A stretch of 64,000 nucleotides of DNA from Pantoea septica (GCF_002095575.1 NZ_MLJJ01000010.1:1-64000); one strand, 5' to 3'. Shown: positions 10,168-20,226, counted from the stretch's first letter. Notes: generated from the sequence alone by a model not told the origin. Numbers and translations: made by a program.

Positions 10168-10329
10168 TCAGGGTCGTTTGCGGCCGGTAAACAGGCTCAC
10201 GAGGAACAGGATAATACCAACAACGAAGACAACTTTAGCCGCCCATGCTGCCGTACCGGCGAGGCCGCCAAATCCTAACGCCGCCGCGATCAGTGCAATT
10301 ACCAGAAAAATAATACCCCAACGAAACAT
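10168..10329 (-). CDS. ytjA: Small membrane protein YtjA (DUF1328)
   Basis: Hydrophobic 53-residue protein with two membrane segments separated by a Gly/Ala-rich turn, ending in FTGRKRP. It is nearly identical to E. coli YtjA. The frame is open for 22 further codons upstream, but AGGAG before ATG 10329 and the MFRWGIIF start fix the true N-terminus. Function is unknown. It sits in the conserved osmY-ytjA-yjjU order. Confidence 0.93.
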   Translation of the reverse strand: MFRWGIIFLVIALIAAALGFGGLAGTAAWAAKVVFVVGIILFLVSLFTGRKRP

Positions 10330-10395
10330 AAGCCTCTCCTTACCATAGTGAAATCGAACTGCTCGTTTCTTCCCATTTTGGGTTTGTTTTGTCAA

Positions 10396-10418
10396 CGCGG
10401 CGCCACGCGGACGCCGCG
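10396..10418 (-). terminator. Possible osmY terminator hairpin
   Basis: A 7-bp GC stem (CGCGGCG/CGCCGCG) begins 9 bp after the osmY stop. It has no T tract, so it may be only a weak or Rho-assisted end. Confidence 0.35.
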
Positions 10419-10427
10419 CTCACGACG

Positions 10428-11042
10428 TTAAGACTTCACAGTCAGGTCATTCTTAACGCTTTTAACGCCTTCAATGGCTTTCGCGATACTTTCAGCGCGA
10501 TCCGACTGCGCTTTAGTGGCGACGGTTCCTGAAAGCTGGACAACGCCGTCGGTGGTTTCTACCTTGACGTTACGTGACGGGACAATGTCGTCGGCTAACA
10601 GTTTAGCTTTAATTTCGCTAGTCGTTGCCGCATCCCCGGCATATCCCTTCATACTTTGTGATTTGCTGTCTTTAACGTGCAGTTTGTCGCTGACGGATTT
10701 AACACCCTCTACGTTTTTCACAACGGCGACGGCTTTTTCAGCCTGATCCTGCGAGGTGACAAAACCGCTCAGGGTCACTACGCCATCATGGGTTTTCACG
10801 GAGATATCCGTACTTTTTATTGCTTCGTCATCTACCAGAGCCGCTTTAGCTTTTGCAGTGACGGCGCTGTCATCCATAAATCCATCGACTTTTTTCATAG
10901 AACTATTGATTTTCGCACCGGCGTTGTCCGCGCTTTGCTGCGCTTTTTGCGTCAGCGAGTCGTCAGCCAGGGCGCTTCCGCTTAACAGGGCGGAACCAAC
11001 CATTACCGCCATCAGCGTTTGGGCAATCTTAGTCTTATTCAT
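10428..11042 (-). CDS. osmY: Periplasmic BON-domain chaperone OsmY
   Basis: 204 residues with a signal peptide (cleavage near SALA-DDSL) and two BON domains. Each has the VTLSG or VQLSG turn ([18 protein letters not shown]). OsmY is an osmotically and stationary-phase induced periplasmic protein with chaperone activity, RpoS-dependent in E. coli. The open frame runs 56 codons upstream, but a GGAAG site before ATG 11042 and the signal peptide starting MNKTK define the start. Its neighbours prfC and ytjA are as in E. coli. Confidence 0.95.
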   Translation of the reverse strand: MNKTKIAQTLMAVMVGSALLSGSALADDSLTQKAQQSADNAGAKINSSMKKVDGFMDDSAVTAKAKAALVDDEAIKSTDISVKTHDGVVTLSGFVTSQDQAEKAVAVVKNVEGVKSVSDKLHVKDSKSQSMKGYAGDAATTSEIKAKLLADDIVPSRNVKVETTDGVVQLSGTVATKAQSDRAESIAKAIEGVKSVKNDLTVKS

Positions 11043-11259
11043 CGATATCTTCCTTCTGTCAGTGAGCTCACCCACAACCGTGGGCGCAACAGCAGCAAAC
11101 GGCGCTGCTGCATCGTTGGACGTAAGCGAGAAGCTATTTCTCTTTTCCCGTCCGACAGAATAATCATAGTCGGTGTTTGGCGTTTTGCTTGAATAACTGG
11201 TTGATAGCACGCCAGTTAAGCGAAAAAACAGAGTTTTTAGGAGGAGTCTGGAGAGGGAG

Positions 11260-11291
11260 AACAGGGCCAGCCAAAGCTGGGCGGCCCTGTT
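11260..11291 (-). terminator. prfC terminator hairpin
   Basis: A 9-bp perfect stem (AACAGGGCC/GGCCCTGTT) begins 10 bp after the prfC stop. No T run follows on the gene strand, so it may protect the 3' end or act with Rho. Confidence 0.5.
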
Positions 11292-11301
11292 GCAGTGCGG
11301 A

Positions 11302-12885
11302 TTAATGCTCGCGGGTTTTACGGAAAATCACGTCAGGATAGCGCTCTTGCGTGATGTTCAGGTTAACCATGGTCGGTGCGATGTAGGTCAGGTTATCGCC
11401 GCCGTCCAGCGCGAGGTTCACCTCGTTTTTACGCTGGAACTCTTCGAATTTCTTCGCATCGCTGCACTCGACCCAGCGCGCCGTCGAAACGTTGATCGCT
11501 TCGTAGATCGCTTCGACGTTATATTCGCTTTTCAGACGCGCCACGACGACGTCGAACTGCAGCACGCCCACCGCGCCCACGATCAGATCGTTATTGTGCA
11601 CCGGACGGAACACCTGCACCGCGCCCTCTTCCGACAGCTGCACCAGCCCTTTCAGCAGCTGTTTCTGCTTGAGCGGATCGCGCAGGCGGATGCGACGGAA
11701 CAGCTCCGGGGCGAAGTTCGGAATGCCGGTGAACTTCATGTTCTCGCCCTGGGTAAAGGTGTCGCCGATCTGAATGGTGCCGTGGTTGTGCAGACCGATG
11801 ATGTCGCCCGGCCAGGCCTCTTCCACGTGCGAGCGGTCGCCCGCCATAAAGGTCAGCGCGTCGGAGATCACCACATCTTTGCCGGTGCGCACCTGACGCA
11901 GCTTCATGCCCTTTTCATATTTACCGGAAACCACGCGCATAAAGGCGACGCGGTCGCGGTGTTTCGGATCCATGTTCGCCTGAATCTTGAACACGAAACC
12001 GGTAAACTTCTCTTCCTGCGCGGTCACGGTACGCACGTCGGTCTCGCGCGGCATCGGCGCGGGTGCCCAGGAGACCAGGCCGTCAAGCATATGATCGACG
12101 CCAAAGTTGCCCAGCGCGGTGCCGAAAAAGACCGGCGTGATATCGCCGCTCAGGAACAGCTCGCGATCGAACTCGTGCGACGCGCCTTTCACCAGCTCCA
12201 GCTCGTCGCGCAGCTGCGCCGCCAGCTCTTCGCCGACCGCGCTGTCCAGCTCAGGGTTGTCCAGCCCTTTAACGATGCGCACTTCCTGAATGGTGTGGCC
12301 TTTGCCCGTCTGGTAGAGATAGGTTTCGTCGTTATAGAGGTGGTAAACGCCTTTAAACAGCTTGCCGCAGCCGATAGGCCAGGTAATGGGCGCGCAGGCG
12401 ATTTTCAGCTCGCTCTCCACTTCGTCCAGCAGTTCCATCGGATCGCGGATGTCGCGGTCGAGCTTGTTCATAAAGGTCAGGATCGGCGTGTCGCGCAGAC
12501 GGGTGACTTCCATCAGCTTACGGGTACGATCCTCGACGCCTTTGGCCGCGTCGATCACCATCAGGCAGCAGTCCACCGCCGTCAGAGTACGGTAGGTATC
12601 TTCCGAGAAGTCTTCGTGCCCCGGCGTGTCGAGCAGGTTGACCAGGCTCTCGCGGTAGGGGAACTGCATAACAGAAGTGGTAATAGAGATGCCGCGCTGC
12701 TTCTCCATCTCCATCCAGTCCGATTTGGCGTGCTGGCTCGAGCCGCGGCCTTTTACCGTACCGGCGGTCTGGATAGCCTGTCCGAACAGCAGCACTTTTT
12801 CAGTGATGGTGGTTTTACCAGCATCGGGGTGCGAAATGATCGCAAAGGTGCGGCGGCGCGCCACCTCTTGCATGAAATTAGACAT
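11302..12885 (-). CDS. prfC: Peptide chain release factor 3
   Basis: Ribosomal GTPase that recycles RF1/RF2 after peptide release. It has 527 residues (E. coli 529). The G-domain motifs are SHPDAGKTT (G1, about 18-26), DTPGHEDF (G3) and NKLD (G4). The EF-G-like domains II and III follow. It acts on the ribosome in the cytoplasm. Single gene, convergent with nothing; osmY lies downstream on the same strand after a hairpin. Confidence 0.98.
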   Translation of the reverse strand: MSNFMQEVARRRTFAIISHPDAGKTTITEKVLLFGQAIQTAGTVKGRGSSQHAKSDWMEMEKQRGISITTSVMQFPYRESLVNLLDTPGHEDFSEDTYRTLTAVDCCLMVIDAAKGVEDRTRKLMEVTRLRDTPILTFMNKLDRDIRDPMELLDEVESELKIACAPITWPIGCGKLFKGVYHLYNDETYLYQTGKGHTIQEVRIVKGLDNPELDSAVGEELAAQLRDELELVKGASHEFDRELFLSGDITPVFFGTALGNFGVDHMLDGLVSWAPAPMPRETDVRTVTAQEEKFTGFVFKIQANMDPKHRDRVAFMRVVSGKYEKGMKLRQVRTGKDVVISDALTFMAGDRSHVEEAWPGDIIGLHNHGTIQIGDTFTQGENMKFTGIPNFAPELFRRIRLRDPLKQKQLLKGLVQLSEEGAVQVFRPVHNNDLIVGAVGVLQFDVVVARLKSEYNVEAIYEAINVSTARWVECSDAKKFEEFQRKNEVNLALDGGDNLTYIAPTMVNLNITQERYPDVIFRKTREH

Positions 12886-13151
12886 GAGTGAGTTCTTCTC
12901 ATCGAGGCAACGTCACACAGGAGGACGCTGCAGAGTAATCATGATGGCCGGAAATCCGGCAGGTAAACGGAGCCAGGCGTGACGCAACTGCGTCAGAAGG
13001 CGGTGGTTGATGCGCGTTCTACATTGGCGGCGATTCCGGTTACCCAGTCTTCGTTAAGGCGGCATAGCATACAATATTTTGCGCGCGGCGGCGAACAGGG
13101 CAGGGAAAATTTCAGCGCCGCCCGCAGGCATGCGGGCGGACGGCCTCTTAT

Positions 13152-14255
13152 TTACCCCAGCACCTTTTTTACGCAGGATTTAAAAATATTCACCCCGATC
13201 TCCAGCGCGTTGAGATCGAAGCGCATGTCGGGATGGTGCAGGCCCGGCGTCAGGTTAGTGCCGAGACCCCAGAAGCCCGCCTTGACGTGCGGGCGCTTGA
13301 CCGGATAGAAAAAGAAATCTTCGCTGCCCGGCGTGGTTTTCGCCTCCAGCAACCCTTCTGCGCCCAGCACCTCGGCAATCGCCGCGCGGATCACCGCCGT
13401 CGCTTCATCATGGATCTCCGCCGCCGGCATCTCTTTCAGCACCGCCACCTGCGCCGTCGCGCCCAGCGCCGCGACGCTGTGCTGGATCGCCTGAGCGACC
13501 TTCTCCTTCAGCTCCTCCATCGGCGCGTTCTCCTGCGAACGCAGATCCCAGACCACGCGCGCCTCGTCGGGCACCGAGTTGGTGACGCCGGCGTCGCAGA
13601 GAAAGCGAGTCGCCTTCACGCTCCAGTTAAGCCCCGGCGAGAGATGAATCGCGTTGACCGCATTGACCGCCTGCACCGCCGCGTCCAGCGCGTTGACGCC
13701 GAGATGCGGACGCGCGGCGTGCGCGGGCGCGCCTTTAATGGTGGCTTCCAGCGTCGAGCAGGCGGAGTAGAGTACCGCTGGCGTCGCCTGGCCCACCACG
13801 CACTCCTCCAGCGGCCGCAAATGGAAACCGAAGATCATCTCCACGTCATCCAGCGCGCCGCCCTCAACCATCGCCAGCGCGCCGGCGCCCAGCTCTTCGG
13901 CGGGCTGGAACAGAATTTTCAGCCGGCCTTTTCTCACCGCGCCTTCCGCCAGCAGCTCCTGCGCGGCGGTCAGCACCACGGAAGAGTGGCCGTCATGGCC
14001 GCAGGTATGGCGCGCGCAGGCGACGCCGTCGATGATATGGCCGAGCGCGTCCATGTCGGCACGCAGCGCCAGCACCGGGCCCGGTACTCCGCTGTCGATC
14101 TCCGCCACGATGCCCGTGGTCTGATTGATATTGCGCGTCACCTTCAGCCCGGCTTTCTCAAGCTGCTCGGCAATGTAGGCGGAAGTTTTAAACTCCTGAA
14201 AGCCCAGTTCTGGAATCTCATGCAGATAGTGATAGTGCTCTAAGACCTTTGACAC
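13152..14255 (-). CDS. M20-family metallo-amidohydrolase
   Basis: Zinc peptidase/amidohydrolase of the M20D type (aminoacylase, HipO-like). HTCGHDGHSS carries metal ligands, RADMDAL is the second conserved segment, EELGAGA holds the general-base Glu, and a C-terminal GSEDFF and HHP complete the site. The frame is open to 14306, but GTG 14255 has AGGAG at 7 bp, leaves a 10-bp gap to the upstream gene and gives 367 residues. It closes a three-gene operon after yjiH and yjiG homologues. In E. coli the dipeptidase IadA takes this place, so release of an amino acid or amide from an imported or exported conjugate is a plausible but unproven role. Confidence 0.88.
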   Translation of the reverse strand: MSKVLEHYHYLHEIPELGFQEFKTSAYIAEQLEKAGLKVTRNINQTTGIVAEIDSGVPGPVLALRADMDALGHIIDGVACARHTCGHDGHSSVVLTAAQELLAEGAVRKGRLKILFQPAEELGAGALAMVEGGALDDVEMIFGFHLRPLEECVVGQATPAVLYSACSTLEATIKGAPAHAARPHLGVNALDAAVQAVNAVNAIHLSPGLNWSVKATRFLCDAGVTNSVPDEARVVWDLRSQENAPMEELKEKVAQAIQHSVAALGATAQVAVLKEMPAAEIHDEATAVIRAAIAEVLGAEGLLEAKTTPGSEDFFFYPVKRPHVKAGFWGLGTNLTPGLHHPDMRFDLNALEIGVNIFKSCVKKVLG

Positions 14256-14265
14256 CGCTTCTCTC

Positions 14266-14739
14266 CTAAACAAAAAGACGCATAACGAACATCGCGATCG
14301 CCGCATTGATGACGCTTACCAGCATCAGCAGCGGCCAGTATTTTTTCGGCACGTCGGCCACGCCCAGCAGGCGGCCCATGTACTGCAGCTGCGATCCCAT
14401 CAGGAAAATGGCGGGGGCCAGAATAGTGACATCTGCGCCGGTCAGTATCCCTTTGGTCAGCAGGCTCACCGCCACGCCGGTACCGGCTGAAGAAGAGAGC
14501 CAGGCGGTCAGCAGTACGGTAATCGCTTCGCCCGGCAGGCCGAACAGCCCCATCACCGGCGCGAACAGCTGGCCGAGAAACGGCATAATACCGAGTAAAT
14601 TAAGCACTTCTGCCAGCACATAGGCCATCACTACGTTCGGCATCAGGTTATGAATGGCAATATGGAAACCTTTGCGCGCGCCGGCGACAAAAATATCAAA
14701 AGGGTTCTGACTGCTTTTTACCGCGCCGTTATTTTCCAT
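14266..14739 (-). CDS. yjiG: YjiG-like inner-membrane protein (nucleoside-recognition/Gate domain)
   Basis: 157 residues with about four hydrophobic helices and the Gate-type motif PGEAITVLLTAWLSSSAGTG. It matches E. coli YjiG in length and motif pattern (PNVVMA, GLPGEA, LMG, GVADVPKKY). ATG 14739 has AGGA at 8 bp and overlaps the end of the yjiH homologue by 11 bp, so the two are translationally coupled and probably form one transporter. Substrate unknown. Confidence 0.85.
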   Translation of the reverse strand: MENNGAVKSSQNPFDIFVAGARKGFHIAIHNLMPNVVMAYVLAEVLNLLGIMPFLGQLFAPVMGLFGLPGEAITVLLTAWLSSSAGTGVAVSLLTKGILTGADVTILAPAIFLMGSQLQYMGRLLGVADVPKKYWPLLMLVSVINAAIAMFVMRLFV

Positions 14740-15400
14740 CGCCAAAATCCTTTTTATAGACACTGTTTAACACACAACGCGTCAGCGCCGCACCGACAAA
14801 TTTAAGAACGAACATCAAGGCGAGCGGAATAATAATCGGCAATGTCATTGAGGCGAACAGCGCCGACCCGATAGCAAAATAGTTATTGATCAATCCTGCG
14901 CCGGAATATTGCCAGGCGCTCATCACCACAATATCTTTTTTCGTTACCTGACCGCGGTCATACATCTCTTTGGTCAGCGCAGCGCCCGCATCGGTGCTCT
15001 GCAGATCGGTGATTAGCGCCAGGCCGCAGCGCCCCGGCAGTCCCATCAGCGGCTGCAGCAGCGGCGTCAGCAGCTTGTGCGCCGCGCGCATCGCGCCGTA
15101 GTGGGTAAAAATTTCCAGCACGCCCAGCGCCAGCATAACGGTTGGCGTCAGCGAGAGCGCGAAGAGAAAACCCGCTTTGGCACTCAGTCCGCCTGCGCCG
15201 AGAAAGGTATTGCTGGCGGGATCCTTCATGGTGCCGAAGCTGCCGCCCAGCGTGGTGAAGTCAAAGGCGCCGAGCCAGTGGAAGCCGTCGACCCGGTAGA
15301 GCAATCCTGAAAAAAAGAGGATAGCTACAATCAGCGCCAGATAACTTCCTTTGCTGGCTGAAACCCGTTCGCCTGTCAGCGTTATTTTTTCTTCAGACAT
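14729..15400 (-). CDS. yjiH: YjiH-like inner-membrane protein
   Basis: 223 residues with several membrane helices and a Gate-type region containing ITDLQSTDAG. It is homologous to E. coli YjiH and is the first gene of the yjiH-yjiG-amidohydrolase operon. The frame is open for 100 codons upstream, but AGGA before ATG 15400 and the start MSEEK give the family length; the extension is not protein-like. The pair is predicted to move a small metabolite linked to the amidohydrolase. Confidence 0.85.
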   Translation of the reverse strand: MSEEKITLTGERVSASKGSYLALIVAILFFSGLLYRVDGFHWLGAFDFTTLGGSFGTMKDPASNTFLGAGGLSAKAGFLFALSLTPTVMLALGVLEIFTHYGAMRAAHKLLTPLLQPLMGLPGRCGLALITDLQSTDAGAALTKEMYDRGQVTKKDIVVMSAWQYSGAGLINNYFAIGSALFASMTLPIIIPLALMFVLKFVGAALTRCVLNSVYKKDFGDGK

Positions 15401-15842
15401 GGTTATTCCTGCGAATAGTTTATCAGTTGCGATATATGGAACTCTGACGGTTGCAGGATTTATGCCAGCCGCCACGTAACCTCTCTTTTGAAAATAAAGT
15501 TTTTCTCTCTTTGGTTTTTGAATAGACAGTTGATTAAATCTGCATCGCTTTATATTTCTTAGCGGCAGGGTGGCGTGGCGAATATCGCTTTCTTTTTGCA
15601 TCGCAACCGGAAATAAACCGTTCTGCACCATCAATGCGCAAAGGCTGCGCACTGACGTAGTGCGAAGCGCAACCGCTCGAGGAATGATAATCGCTCGCAT
15701 TCAAATAGCTGAATAATTCTATTTAAATCAATTAGATAAAATGTGATTTTTCAGTAAAAAACTATCTTTCTCTACGATTCATGGTGCATAATTCACCACT
15801 TCTCACCTGTTTACTTATTCTGCTTCTATAAAGGAATCGCTC
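15401..15842. promoter_or_regulatory. Divergent intergenic region yjiH / ftnA
   Basis: 442 bp without a gene, AT-rich towards ftnA. It must hold the promoters of both units. A small hairpin (CGCACT/AGTGCG, about 15645-15663) is visible. No clear Fur box was found. AAAGGA serves as the ftnA ribosome-binding site. Confidence 0.4.
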
Positions 15843-16352
15843 ATGCTGACTGCTGAAATGACTGCGCGTCTTAACGATCAACTTAACCTCGAATTTTTCT
15901 CCGCGAATCTCTATTTACAGATGAGCGCGTGGTGCAGCGATAAAGGTCTGGAAGGCGCAGCGGCGTTTCTGAAAGAGCATTCCCGCGAAGAGATGGAGCA
16001 TATGCAGCGCCTGTTCGACTACCTGAGCGATACCGGCGCGATGCCGGTGCTGGGCTCTATCGCCGCGCCGCCGGTCGCCTTTAACTCGCTGCCGGAGCTG
16101 CTGGAGCAGGCGCTGGAGCACGAGAAGCTGATCACGCGCAAGATCAACGAGCTGGCGCATGCGGCCATTACTTCTCTCGACTACTCCACTTTTAATTTCC
16201 TGCAGTGGTACGTGGCTGAGCAGCACGAAGAAGAGAAGCTGTTCAAAACCGTGCTGGATAAGCTGGCGCTGGTGGGCAACAAAGGCGAAGGCCTGTTCCT
16301 GGTCGATAAAGATCTGGCGCGTATGAATGCGGAAAGCCACGGCGCTAACTAG
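15843..16352 (+). CDS. ftnA: Non-haem ferritin FtnA
   Basis: 169-residue four-helix ferritin that oxidises Fe(II) and stores it as a 24-mer. Ferroxidase ligands are visible: [10 protein letters not shown] (Glu17 region), EEMEHMQ (Glu50, His53) and EQHEEE (Glu and Gln of helix D). It is similar to E. coli FtnA in length and in the KINELAHAA and FNFLQWYV blocks. It is monocistronic and followed by a large inverted repeat. Confidence 0.95.
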   Translation: MLTAEMTARLNDQLNLEFFSANLYLQMSAWCSDKGLEGAAAFLKEHSREEMEHMQRLFDYLSDTGAMPVLGSIAAPPVAFNSLPELLEQALEHEKLITRKINELAHAAITSLDYSTFNFLQWYVAEQHEEEKLFKTVLDKLALVGNKGEGLFLVDKDLARMNAESHGAN

Positions 16353-16403
16353 TACCTCTGTTGTTGCCTTTAAAGGCGTACAGACAGCATAAAAAGTCAA
16401 TAA

Positions 16404-16508
16404 GCGGGTGAGATGGCCCGAAGAGCAAAGCGTCCCGCGACAGGGATGTCGCGGGCCGAGCGAGCAAGGATGCGTAAAGCGACTTTGCGATCGGGCCATC
16501 TCACCTGC
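16404..16508. repeat. 105-bp nested inverted repeat between ftnA and the GH31 gene
   Basis: The outer arms are 16404-16420 and 16492-16508 (16 of 17 pair). A perfect inner 9-bp stem (CCCGCGACA/TGTCGCGGG, 16434-16442 and 16447-16455) has a GGGA loop. The two flanking genes converge here, so it can act as a two-way terminator, but its size and nesting suggest a REP/MITE-like element or a folded RNA. A shorter stretch, TCCCGCGACAGG, recurs near 47177. Confidence 0.6.
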
Positions 16509-16544
16509 TTTCGCGCCTCGCTCGCAAACATCTCTTCTTCGTTT

Positions 16545-18905
16545 TTACAAGCTAAACCGCCCGCCCTTCTCGCCGTTGATCCACAGTTCGCGCCGCTCGC
16601 CTGCGGGCAGCAACACCTCGATCTCACGCCAGGCCGGCTGATAGTCGCCGCGCTTCTCCAGCGTCAGCTCAAGCCGATCGCTGCTGCTGCGCAGCGCCCA
16701 GCGTATCCAGAGCGCATTGCCCTGCCGCCAGCCGTGACTTTCGCCGTCGTCGTCAAAAAACTCGCCCTCGGTGCGCGCGTCCCCCGGCGCAGGCCACAGC
16801 TGCAGTTCGCGCACGCTGTCGAGCCGCGCATCGGTGGTGCTTTCGCAGCGTCCCAGCGGAATGGCGGAACCGGCGCGCGCCAGCAGCGGCAAGCGATCGA
16901 GCGGCGCGTCCAGCGTCACGGTCTGACCGCCCGCCAGCCACTGGCCGCTGTGCCAGTCATACCAGCCGTGGGCGTTGCGCGGCAGATAGACCTCGCGCTC
17001 GCGACTGCCCTCCTCCACCACGCTGGCCACCAGCAGATCGCGCCCCAGCAGAAAGTCGTCGTTTTCCCGGTACGTCTCGCTGTCTTCTTCATGATCGAGG
17101 AAAGTTGGACGCAGCATCGGCTCATCCTGCGCGCTCGCCTGCCACAGCAGCGTGTAGAGATAGGGCATCAGGCGGTAGCGCAGACGGATCGCCTCGCGGA
17201 TCAGCGGCGTCACCTCTGGATACATCCAGGGTTCGTTCACGGTGTGATCGTCGTTCCATGAGTGGATGGTGAAGCGCGGATGCATCACGCCGTTCTGCAC
17301 CCAGCGCACAAACAGTTCGGCATCCGGCTTGTCGCCGGAGAAGCCGCCGACGTCGTGACCGACGTTAAACAGGCCCGAAAGGCTCATGCCCAGCCCCATG
17401 CGGATGTTGTAGCGCAGCGTCTGCCAGCTGGTGCGGTTATCTCCGCTCCACGTCTGCACATAGCGCTGCATCCCGGCGCAGCCGGAACGGGAGATCAGAT
17501 AGGGCCGCTTCTCCGGCGCGAAGCGCTGCTGAGCCTCCAGCGAGGCGCGCATCATCAGCAGCGGCATCACCGGGCGAATGTGTTTAATGGCGATGCTCTG
17601 CCCGAAACCGTGGCAGCGCGCTTCGCCGTCCCATACCTCATATTCGTTGTTATCGTTCCAGGTCGCGTCGATCCCCTTCTCCAGCAGCTGCGCGGTCACG
17701 TTCTCCTGCCACCAGCGCACCGCCTGCGGATGCGTAAAGTCGAGGTGCGATCCTTCATCGTCCCAGAACACCGAACGTTCGGGGCGATCCTGCTCCGAGT
17801 CGCGAATAAACAGCCCCTGCGACGCCACTTCCTGATAGCGCGGATGATCCTGCAGCAGACAGGGTTTGATATTGGCCGCCAGCTTCATGCCCGCCGCGTG
17901 GAACGCCTCGCTCATGCCGTTGGGATTCGGCACTTTGTCGTAGTTCCAGTTAAAGACATAGCGCTTGTTGTTGATCGAGGTATAGCCCGACGAGAGCTGA
18001 AACGAGTCGCAGGGGATCTCATGTTCGCGGCAGAGGCGGATAAAGCCCTGCAGCTGCTGCTGCGCGTCGGGGGCGTCGGTGTAGTGCATGGTCGAGCCGC
18101 TGTAGCCCAGGCTCCACTTCGGCTGAAAAATAGTGCGGCCGGTCAGGCGCACGAAGGCCTGGGTTACATCCAGCAGCTTCGGCCCCAGCATCAGGTAATA
18201 GTCGAGATCGCCTGCTTCGGCGCGGTAGCGGCGATACGGCAGATGGTAGTTGTCCAGCTCGTTGCCGAGATCGAGCCAGCTGCTGCTCAGGTTGTCATAG
18301 AACAGGCCGAAGCTGACGCCGTCGCGCTGCGTCAGGGTAAAGGGAATATGCTTATAGAGCGGATCGGTGCTGGCGGCGTTATAGCCCATCGCGTCGAGGT
18401 TGCGCATTTCGAAGCGACGGCCGCTGCGGTTCAAATCGCCGCTTTTTTCGCCGAGGCCGTAGACGCGATCCTGCGGCTGACGACGCTGATAGTGCTCGAC
18501 GCCGTCGCCGTGCGCGTTCAGCAAATAGGCGCCGGTGTGGCGATCGGCCGCCAGCGGCTGCCACTGCCCCTGATGATAATGCTCCCAGCTCAGGCAGAGC
18601 GGATGATGCACCGTCACGCGCAGCCGGTCGGTGCTGATGCGCAGCTGGTTCGCCTCGTGCTCCAGCTGAAAGCCCGGCAGCCCGAACCCGTCGAGGGATT
18701 CGCGATCGCGCCCCTCCCAGGGCACGTCGTCCCCTGGCGCGATGCTCCAGGTCCGGTTCAGGGCCAGCTCGCCGTCGCGCTTCAGCAGCACGCGCATCAG
18801 ACCCGACTCCAGCACATACAGGCGCAGCAGATGGCGGTTATCCACTTTCAGCTCGACAAAATGATCGGCGTGCTGACTCAGCGTCCAGTTCTTCAGGGTT
18901 TTCAT
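16545..18905 (-). CDS. Glycoside hydrolase family 31 alpha-glycosidase
   Basis: 786-residue retaining alpha-glycosidase without a signal peptide, so cytoplasmic. It has an N-terminal beta-sandwich, a (beta/alpha)8 barrel and C-terminal beta domains. The nucleophile Asp is in WNDNNEYEVW, the acid/base Asp in WSGDNRTSW, and substrate-site residues in SRSGCAG and HDVGGF. The N-terminus is unlike E. coli YicI, so no E. coli symbol is given. It follows an ACS-type MFS transporter by 13 bp and is presumably induced with it by the divergent LacI regulator. Since ACS transporters usually carry organic or sugar acids, the substrate may be an acidic alpha-glycoside rather than a plain maltose-type sugar; this is inference. 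Confidence 0.9.
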   Translation of the reverse strand: MKTLKNWTLSQHADHFVELKVDNRHLLRLYVLESGLMRVLLKRDGELALNRTWSIAPGDDVPWEGRDRESLDGFGLPGFQLEHEANQLRISTDRLRVTVHHPLCLSWEHYHQGQWQPLAADRHTGAYLLNAHGDGVEHYQRRQPQDRVYGLGEKSGDLNRSGRRFEMRNLDAMGYNAASTDPLYKHIPFTLTQRDGVSFGLFYDNLSSSWLDLGNELDNYHLPYRRYRAEAGDLDYYLMLGPKLLDVTQAFVRLTGRTIFQPKWSLGYSGSTMHYTDAPDAQQQLQGFIRLCREHEIPCDSFQLSSGYTSINNKRYVFNWNYDKVPNPNGMSEAFHAAGMKLAANIKPCLLQDHPRYQEVASQGLFIRDSEQDRPERSVFWDDEGSHLDFTHPQAVRWWQENVTAQLLEKGIDATWNDNNEYEVWDGEARCHGFGQSIAIKHIRPVMPLLMMRASLEAQQRFAPEKRPYLISRSGCAGMQRYVQTWSGDNRTSWQTLRYNIRMGLGMSLSGLFNVGHDVGGFSGDKPDAELFVRWVQNGVMHPRFTIHSWNDDHTVNEPWMYPEVTPLIREAIRLRYRLMPYLYTLLWQASAQDEPMLRPTFLDHEEDSETYRENDDFLLGRDLLVASVVEEGSREREVYLPRNAHGWYDWHSGQWLAGGQTVTLDAPLDRLPLLARAGSAIPLGRCESTTDARLDSVRELQLWPAPGDARTEGEFFDDDGESHGWRQGNALWIRWALRSSSDRLELTLEKRGDYQPAWREIEVLLPAGERRELWINGEKGGRFSL

Positions 18906-18918
18906 AACGGTGTCCTTA

Positions 18919-20226
18919 TTATTCCGCGCTGCGCTGACGACGTTCGGCGATAAACATCACCAGGAAAATCGCGCCCACCAGGTCGAAAAAGCCCATGGCG
19001 ACGAACAGCGGATTGAAACCAATGGTGTCGGCGGTGACGCCGATAATCAGAGAGAAGATAAAACTGGCGATCCAGGCGCAGGATCCGCGCATGCCGTTAA
19101 CCGTTGCCATCTGGCGACGATCGAAGCGCTCCACCACCAGCGCGCTGAGCATGCAGGAGATCACCTGATGGCCGAAGCCGCCGATCGAGATCAGCGCGAT
19201 CGCCAGATAAGGATCTTTAACGAGGGTCATTAGCGCCAGCGAGATCATCAGCACGGCGCCGGTGATCGAGCTGGCGACGATAGAGTTGACGCGCGTCAGG
19301 CCGAACCACTTCACATAGATTTTGGTCAGGTAGCCGCTGGCGACGCTGCCGAGATCGGCGGCGAGAAACGGCAGCCAGGCGAACATCACGATCTGCTTAA
19401 GATCCATGCCGCGCTCGTTAGCCAGATAGAGCGGCACCCAGAAGCTCAGCACGGCCCAGGCGGGCTCGGCGAGAAACGCCGGAATGGCGATGCCGTAGAA
19501 TTTCTTCTCTTTGCCGATGGTTTTCAGCGCCTGAAAGAACGGCAGCTTTTCGCCCACGGCTTCGTTGTCCTGCGTAATCCAGGCGCGCTCTTCATCAGAA
19601 AGCCGGGCATGCTTTTCCGGCGACTGATAGCCCCACCACCAGAGGCCGACCCACAGCAGCCCCAGGCCGCCGGTGAGCAGAAACGCGCCCTGCCAGCCGA
19701 AGGAGATATGCGCCACATAGATGATCGGCGGCGCCAGCATCGCGCCGACCGAAAAGCCGACGCCCGCCCAGCCTGCGGCGACCGGACGCTCTTTTTTCGG
19801 GAACCAGTCGCCGATCGCCTTGGCGTTGGCAGGCGTCGCCGCCGCCTCCGATGCACCCATCACAAAGCGCAGCAGCGCCAGATGCAGCCAGCTTCCCGCG
19901 CCGGCGTGCAGCAGACAGGTCACCGACCAGATGAGCGCGCAGATCAGGAAGCCCATCTTCAGGCCGATGACGTCGATTAGCCAGCCGCAGAGCGGCTGAA
20001 ACAGGGTATAGGCAAGCTGAAACGCCGCCACCACCCAGGAGTAGTGTTCGGTGCTCATATTGAGGCTGGTTTTCAGCTCCGGCGCCAGAATGCCGAGCGA
20101 ATTGCGCGTCACATAGTTGACCGTCACGCCCAGCAGAAACAGTCCCAGCATCCACCAGCGGAGATTTTTAACGGCGCGTATCGTTCGTGCGGCGCCGATA
20201 GGTTTAGTCGTTGATTCAAGGCTCAT
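18919..20226 (-). CDS. MFS transporter, anion:cation symporter (ExuT-like) type
   Basis: 435 residues with 12 predicted membrane helices. It carries the ACS-family marks GWLIDVIGLKMG between helices 2 and 3 and GASEAAATPANAKAIGDWFP on helices 4-5. This family carries hexuronates, galactarate and related acids with protons. It is first in the operon with the GH31 enzyme and divergent from the LacI regulator. It probably imports the glycoside or its acidic relative. Confidence 0.85.
   Translation of the reverse strand: MSLESTTKPIGAARTIRAVKNLRWWMLGLFLLGVTVNYVTRNSLGILAPELKTSLNMSTEHYSWVVAAFQLAYTLFQPLCGWLIDVIGLKMGFLICALIWSVTCLLHAGAGSWLHLALLRFVMGASEAAATPANAKAIGDWFPKKERPVAAGWAGVGFSVGAMLAPPIIYVAHISFGWQGAFLLTGGLGLLWVGLWWWGYQSPEKHARLSDEERAWITQDNEAVGEKLPFFQALKTIGKEKKFYGIAIPAFLAEPAWAVLSFWVPLYLANERGMDLKQIVMFAWLPFLAADLGSVASGYLTKIYVKWFGLTRVNSIVASSITGAVLMISLALMTLVKDPYLAIALISIGGFGHQVISCMLSALVVERFDRRQMATVNGMRGSCAWIASFIFSLIIGVTADTIGFNPLFVAMGFFDLVGAIFLVMFIAERRQRSAE

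Noticed and set aside
11290-12891. Long + strand ORF of 533 codons opposite prfC
   Set aside because: It mirrors prfC codon positions in high-GC DNA; composition is rich in His, Gln and Arg and shows no family motif.
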